Below the pieces are notes generated by a model, which saw only the letters and a list, made by a program, of their open reading frames with translations, made no database searches and had not been told where the DNA came from. A program made the position numbers and the translations under genes. Positions 22,711 to 25,029 of a DNA stretch of 25,029 bases are shown here, one piece after another. The stretch is from Elusimicrobia bacterium CG03_land_8_20_14_0_80_50_18. GTDB lineage: Bacteria > CG03. Every line of letters starts with the position of its first letter. The first letter of the stretch is position 1. The stretch covers positions 263 through 25,291 of the forward strand of contig PEUP01000071.1 of the NCBI GenBank assembly GCA_002780705.1, given 5' to 3'.

Positions 22711-23431
22711 TTTCGGGGCGTATTTTTCTGTCCTTGATTTCCTTTATGAGCGCGTCTTTCTCGCTTTGACGCTGCTCCATTCTCTTGAGCAGAATTTTAT
22801 CCCTGTTTTTCCTGTTCTTTAATGTCCTTTTCACAAATTGGTTAAGCACCTCTTTCCTGTATTTCACATATTCCGGACCCAGTCCTATGGGCTCTGAGGG
22901 CTGAAACCCCTCATACACAAAACTCTGCTTCCCCTTCACTACCTTTATTTTTTTGGGGGACTTGCCTTTGTTCTCAATCTCCACCGCCCCTTTATAAACC
23001 GCGGCGGCCGTGCCCTTTTCACCGTGCGTCACCGTAAACTCCGTGCCGCGGACGCCTATTATCGCAAGGGGTGAGGACACAAAAAAAGCGGCTTCCTCGC
23101 CCGGCACAACGGATGATGTCACGCGGCCGGATTTGAGCGAAACCTCAATGTTACCGCCGTCGGAAATAATCTCCGCCTCGCTGTTTTCCTCAAAACGCAC
23201 GGCCGTTTCATCATCAAACATGATTTCGGCAAAAGCCGCGTCAGAGGTTTTCACAAAACTTTTCTCATACACCGGAGCGAACTTTTCGGCGTCGTCCCAT
23301 TTATCTTCGCGCAGAATCGTCACCTTTCCCTCAAAATCGAGTATCGTGCCGGCGGGCGATACCGCCGCAAAACAGCAGCATGCCGACGCGAACAGAAAGG
23401 CCAAACACAATCCTGTAAATTTATCAGTCAT
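22694..23431 (-). CDS. FecR-domain periplasmic protein
   Basis: A 245-residue exported protein. A signal peptide (about residues 1-23, with a CCC run in its core) leads to a FecR domain around 30-160: GTILDFEGKVTILRED, an AEIMFDDETAVRFEEN segment and the landmark IIGVRGTEFTV. The C-terminal 75 residues are a highly charged, probably helical tail (KRTLKNRKNRDKILLKRMEQ). In characterised FecR the domain is a membrane anti-sigma sensor; stand-alone FecR-domain proteins like this lack the transmembrane and sigma-binding parts and their role is unclear. GGAGGTG precedes the ATG. The last residues (about EKRGHP) and the TAA are supplied by a GGGGAC repeat. Confidence 0.87.
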   Translation of the reverse strand: MTDKFTGLCLAFLFASACCCFAAVSPAGTILDFEGKVTILREDKWDDAEKFAPVYEKSFVKTSDAAFAEIMFDDETAVRFEENSEAEIISDGGNIEVSLKSGRVTSSVVPGEEAAFFVSSPLAIIGVRGTEFTVTHGEKGTAAAVYKGAVEIENKGKSPKKIKVVKGKQSFVYEGFQPSEPIGLGPEYVKYRKEVLNQFVKRTLKNRKNRDKILLKRMEQRQSEKDALIKEIKDRKIRPEKRGHP

Positions 23432-23449
23432 TTTTCACCTCCACAAAAA

Positions 23450-24316
23450 CTATAAAGGCAGATCTGAACTGCCGCGAATCCTGTCAAGCGCCTTTTTAGC
23501 TGTTTTCGACACCTTCTCATCTTTATCCTCCACGGCCTTTATCAGCGCCGAAATGGATTTTGCCGTACCGTTTTTAAGCAGTATTGCCGCCGCCGCTTGA
23601 CGCATCTGGACAGACTCATCGTGCGTCAGTATCCCGGATATCCGGCTTTCATCCAGGGCCTTTTTTTCAAATAACAGTTTCAGCGCCAGACACCGCACAT
23701 CAAAAGACTCGTCGTCCAGCATGTTTTCAGCGATTTTGATCAGCGCCCCGTCTCCCGTCCTTGACGCGAGTGTCTCAAGGGCCTGATGCCTCACAAGCGC
23801 TTCTTCATCCCACAGCAGAGAATACACAGACTTCACTTCCGTGGAAGAGGCATAGGCGCCGTAAAAACGGCAGACCTCCATCCTGATGTCGGGCGAGGGA
23901 TCGTTAAAAAGTTTTTTCATCGCGGCGATTGTCCCGGCAGAGCCGTCGCCGAGCGCGTAAAGCGCGCTGACGACATCCCGTCTGACCCACATATCGGCGT
24001 CGTTGATGAGTTCTCTTATGTATTTTTCAACACCTTTTTGGGGCGATATGTATATGAGCGCGGCAATCGCGCTTTTCTCATGGCGCTTCCGTTTGGACAT
24101 ATCATCCATCCCGAGGCCGGAAATATCGCCGAGCGACACGGAAAATGACTGAAAACCGCCTCCATTATAGCCCATATCCAGTTTATCCCCGGAAGATCTT
24201 ATAATCCTGCTTATCTTTCCTTTGCCGGAATCAATGGTGTCGCTCTTGAAAATATTTTCGTCGGCGGCGGCGAGAGCCGTTCCGAAAATCAGTGCGGCAA
24301 AAACTATTTTCCTCAT
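23450..24316 (-). CDS. periplasmic HEAT-repeat protein
   Basis: A 288-residue exported protein. The signal peptide is RKIVFAALIFGTALAAA. After about 80 residues without clear homology, helical HEAT units of about 30 residues run to the end, each with the D-x-x-V/I-R helix pattern: DADMWVRRDVVSAL, DPSPDIRMEVCRF, EEALVRHQALETL, DESFDVRCLALKLL, DESVQMRQAAAAIL and DEKVSKTAKKAL. Such proteins are scaffolds. The ATG shares ATGA with the upstream amidohydrolase stop, and fecR follows 18 bases later, so the three are one unit. No enzymatic motif is seen. Confidence 0.87.
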   Translation of the reverse strand: MRKIVFAALIFGTALAAADENIFKSDTIDSGKGKISRIIRSSGDKLDMGYNGGGFQSFSVSLGDISGLGMDDMSKRKRHEKSAIAALIYISPQKGVEKYIRELINDADMWVRRDVVSALYALGDGSAGTIAAMKKLFNDPSPDIRMEVCRFYGAYASSTEVKSVYSLLWDEEALVRHQALETLASRTGDGALIKIAENMLDDESFDVRCLALKLLFEKKALDESRISGILTHDESVQMRQAAAAILLKNGTAKSISALIKAVEDKDEKVSKTAKKALDRIRGSSDLPL

Positions 24317-25029
24317 GCGAGTTTGCGCCGGATCAGCCGGCCGCTGGAGATCCGACCGAGCAAACGATCTTTTTGATATATTATCTCACCCCTGCGGACA
24401 GTGAGAGCGGAAAAGCCCGACACCTTTCTTCCCTCGTAGGGAGACCAGCCATAAGGGTCGCGCTTCCTTATAATTCTGCTTTTTTCCGGATCCGTCACAA
24501 AAAGATCCGCGTCCATTCCGGGAAGAATGGCGCCCTTTTTACGCAGGCCGAAATTTTCCGCGGGGGAGGCCGCTGTCAGGCGGGCAAGATTCATAAGAGA
24601 TTTTTTATCCTTAGCCGAGGCCGTAAAAAGAAGAGGGAAGCTCATGCCTATTCCGGGAAGGCCCCTCGGAATTTTCCTGAAGTCCTTTTTATTGCGCGCC
24701 TTATCCTTATAAGAGAACGCGCAGTGATCCGTGCCTATCCAGTCTATGTCTTTTTCGAGCGCCTTTGACAATGCCCTGTTGTCACTTTTCTTTTTCAGCG
24801 CGGGATTGCAGCAGAAAAGATAATTGTTTTTTTTCTCAAAAACATCGTCATTAAGAAAAATATAATGCGGACAGCTCTCGGCCTTTATGTCAACTCCTTC
24901 GCGGCGGGCTTTAACGAGGGCTTCTATGCCCGCCCGGGATGACACATGGCATATGTATATCCGCCCTTTTGCCCTTCGCGCGAGATCGGCAGCCCTTAAA
25001 ACGGCCTCGGATTCGGCGCGGGCGGAACC
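24313..25029 (-). CDS. hydantoinase/dihydropyrimidinase-family amidohydrolase (5' end outside window)
   Basis: C-terminal 238 residues of a cyclic amidohydrolase; the reading frame is open to the window edge. The metal ligand histidine of YICHVSSRAG and the ligand aspartate of WIGTDHCAF are present, as are AESCPHYIFLND and the family-typical PYEGRKVSGF near the end. The stretch after TDHCAF, with DFRKIPRGLPGI, is closer to D-hydantoinase and dihydropyrimidinase than to dihydroorotase, but a dihydroorotase role cannot be excluded without the N-terminal half, which holds HxH and the carboxylated lysine. It overlaps the HEAT gene by 4 bases. Coupling to two periplasmic proteins is not an obvious pyrimidine pathway context. 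Confidence 0.82.
   Translation of the reverse strand, partial: GSARAESEAVLRAADLARRAKGRIYICHVSSRAGIEALVKARREGVDIKAESCPHYIFLNDDVFEKKNNYLFCCNPALKKKSDNRALSKALEKDIDWIGTDHCAFSYKDKARNKKDFRKIPRGLPGIGMSFPLLFTASAKDKKSLMNLARLTAASPAENFGLRKKGAILPGMDADLFVTDPEKSRIIRKRDPYGWSPYEGRKVSGFSALTVRRGEIIYQKDRLLGRISSGRLIRRKLA

Overview
The window reads as chromosome from a Gram-negative, probably uncultivated-type bacterium of roughly balanced base composition. Gram-negative character rests on lipid A/LPS transport genes (LptB, LptA-like, LptC-like), KdsC for KDO synthesis, and a predicted outer-membrane barrel. The gene mix (GH57 glucanase, mannose-family PTS, FecR and HEAT periplasmic proteins, GGGGAC-type palindromic repeats) would fit a candidate lineage such as Elusimicrobiota, Omnitrophota or a deltaproteobacterial relative. 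The sequence alone does not settle the phylum. All genes but one lie on the minus strand.

Reading down the minus strand from the right edge: (i) 22694-25029 holds an amidohydrolase of the hydantoinase/dihydropyrimidinase family (5' end outside), a periplasmic HEAT-repeat protein and a FecR-domain protein, tightly linked. (ii) 21641-22710 holds a lone plus-strand gene for a secreted, probably outer-membrane barrel protein, with GGGGAC repeats on both sides. (iii) 3559-21610 is an uninterrupted run of 21 minus-strand genes with no gap above 46 bases and many 1-20 base overlaps, headed by one strong promoter at 21582-21610. Its order is polyprenyl-phosphate sugar transferase, sugar-1-phosphate nucleotidyltransferase, metK, ahcY, kdsC, lptC, lptA, lptB, hpf, ptsN, rapZ, PTS IIA, IIB, GH57 glucanotransferase, IIC, IID, HPr, enzyme I, MoxR ATPase, a small membrane protein, and a YrbG-like Na+/Ca2+ exchanger. 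(iv) 1864-3441 is an AbiE-type toxin-antitoxin pair with its own promoter and palindromic operator. (v) 1255-1644 is a C-terminally truncated ferritin-like gene, and 1-1183 is miaB running off the left edge.

The core (kdsC-lptC-lptA-lptB-hpf-ptsN-rapZ-PTS) matches the order of the E. coli rpoN region, but no sigma-54 gene lies between lptB and hpf: only 46 bases do. The cluster instead carries a complete phosphorelay (enzyme I, HPr, two EIIA types, IIB, IIC, IID) with a GH57 alpha-glucan enzyme set between IIB and IIC. This links envelope assembly, ribosome hibernation, RapZ-type regulation and sugar uptake on what may be one transcript.

Other recurring signals are promoters whose -10 box ends only 7-8 bases before an ATG lacking a Shine-Dalgarno site (miaB, the sugar transferase, the plus-strand barrel gene), which suggests leaderless mRNAs, and GGGAC/GTCCC palindromes at four intergenic sites. 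I saw no tRNA, rRNA, CRISPR array, insertion sequence or integrase. No gene-free stretch exceeds 300 bases; the longest is 1645-1863 (219 bases).
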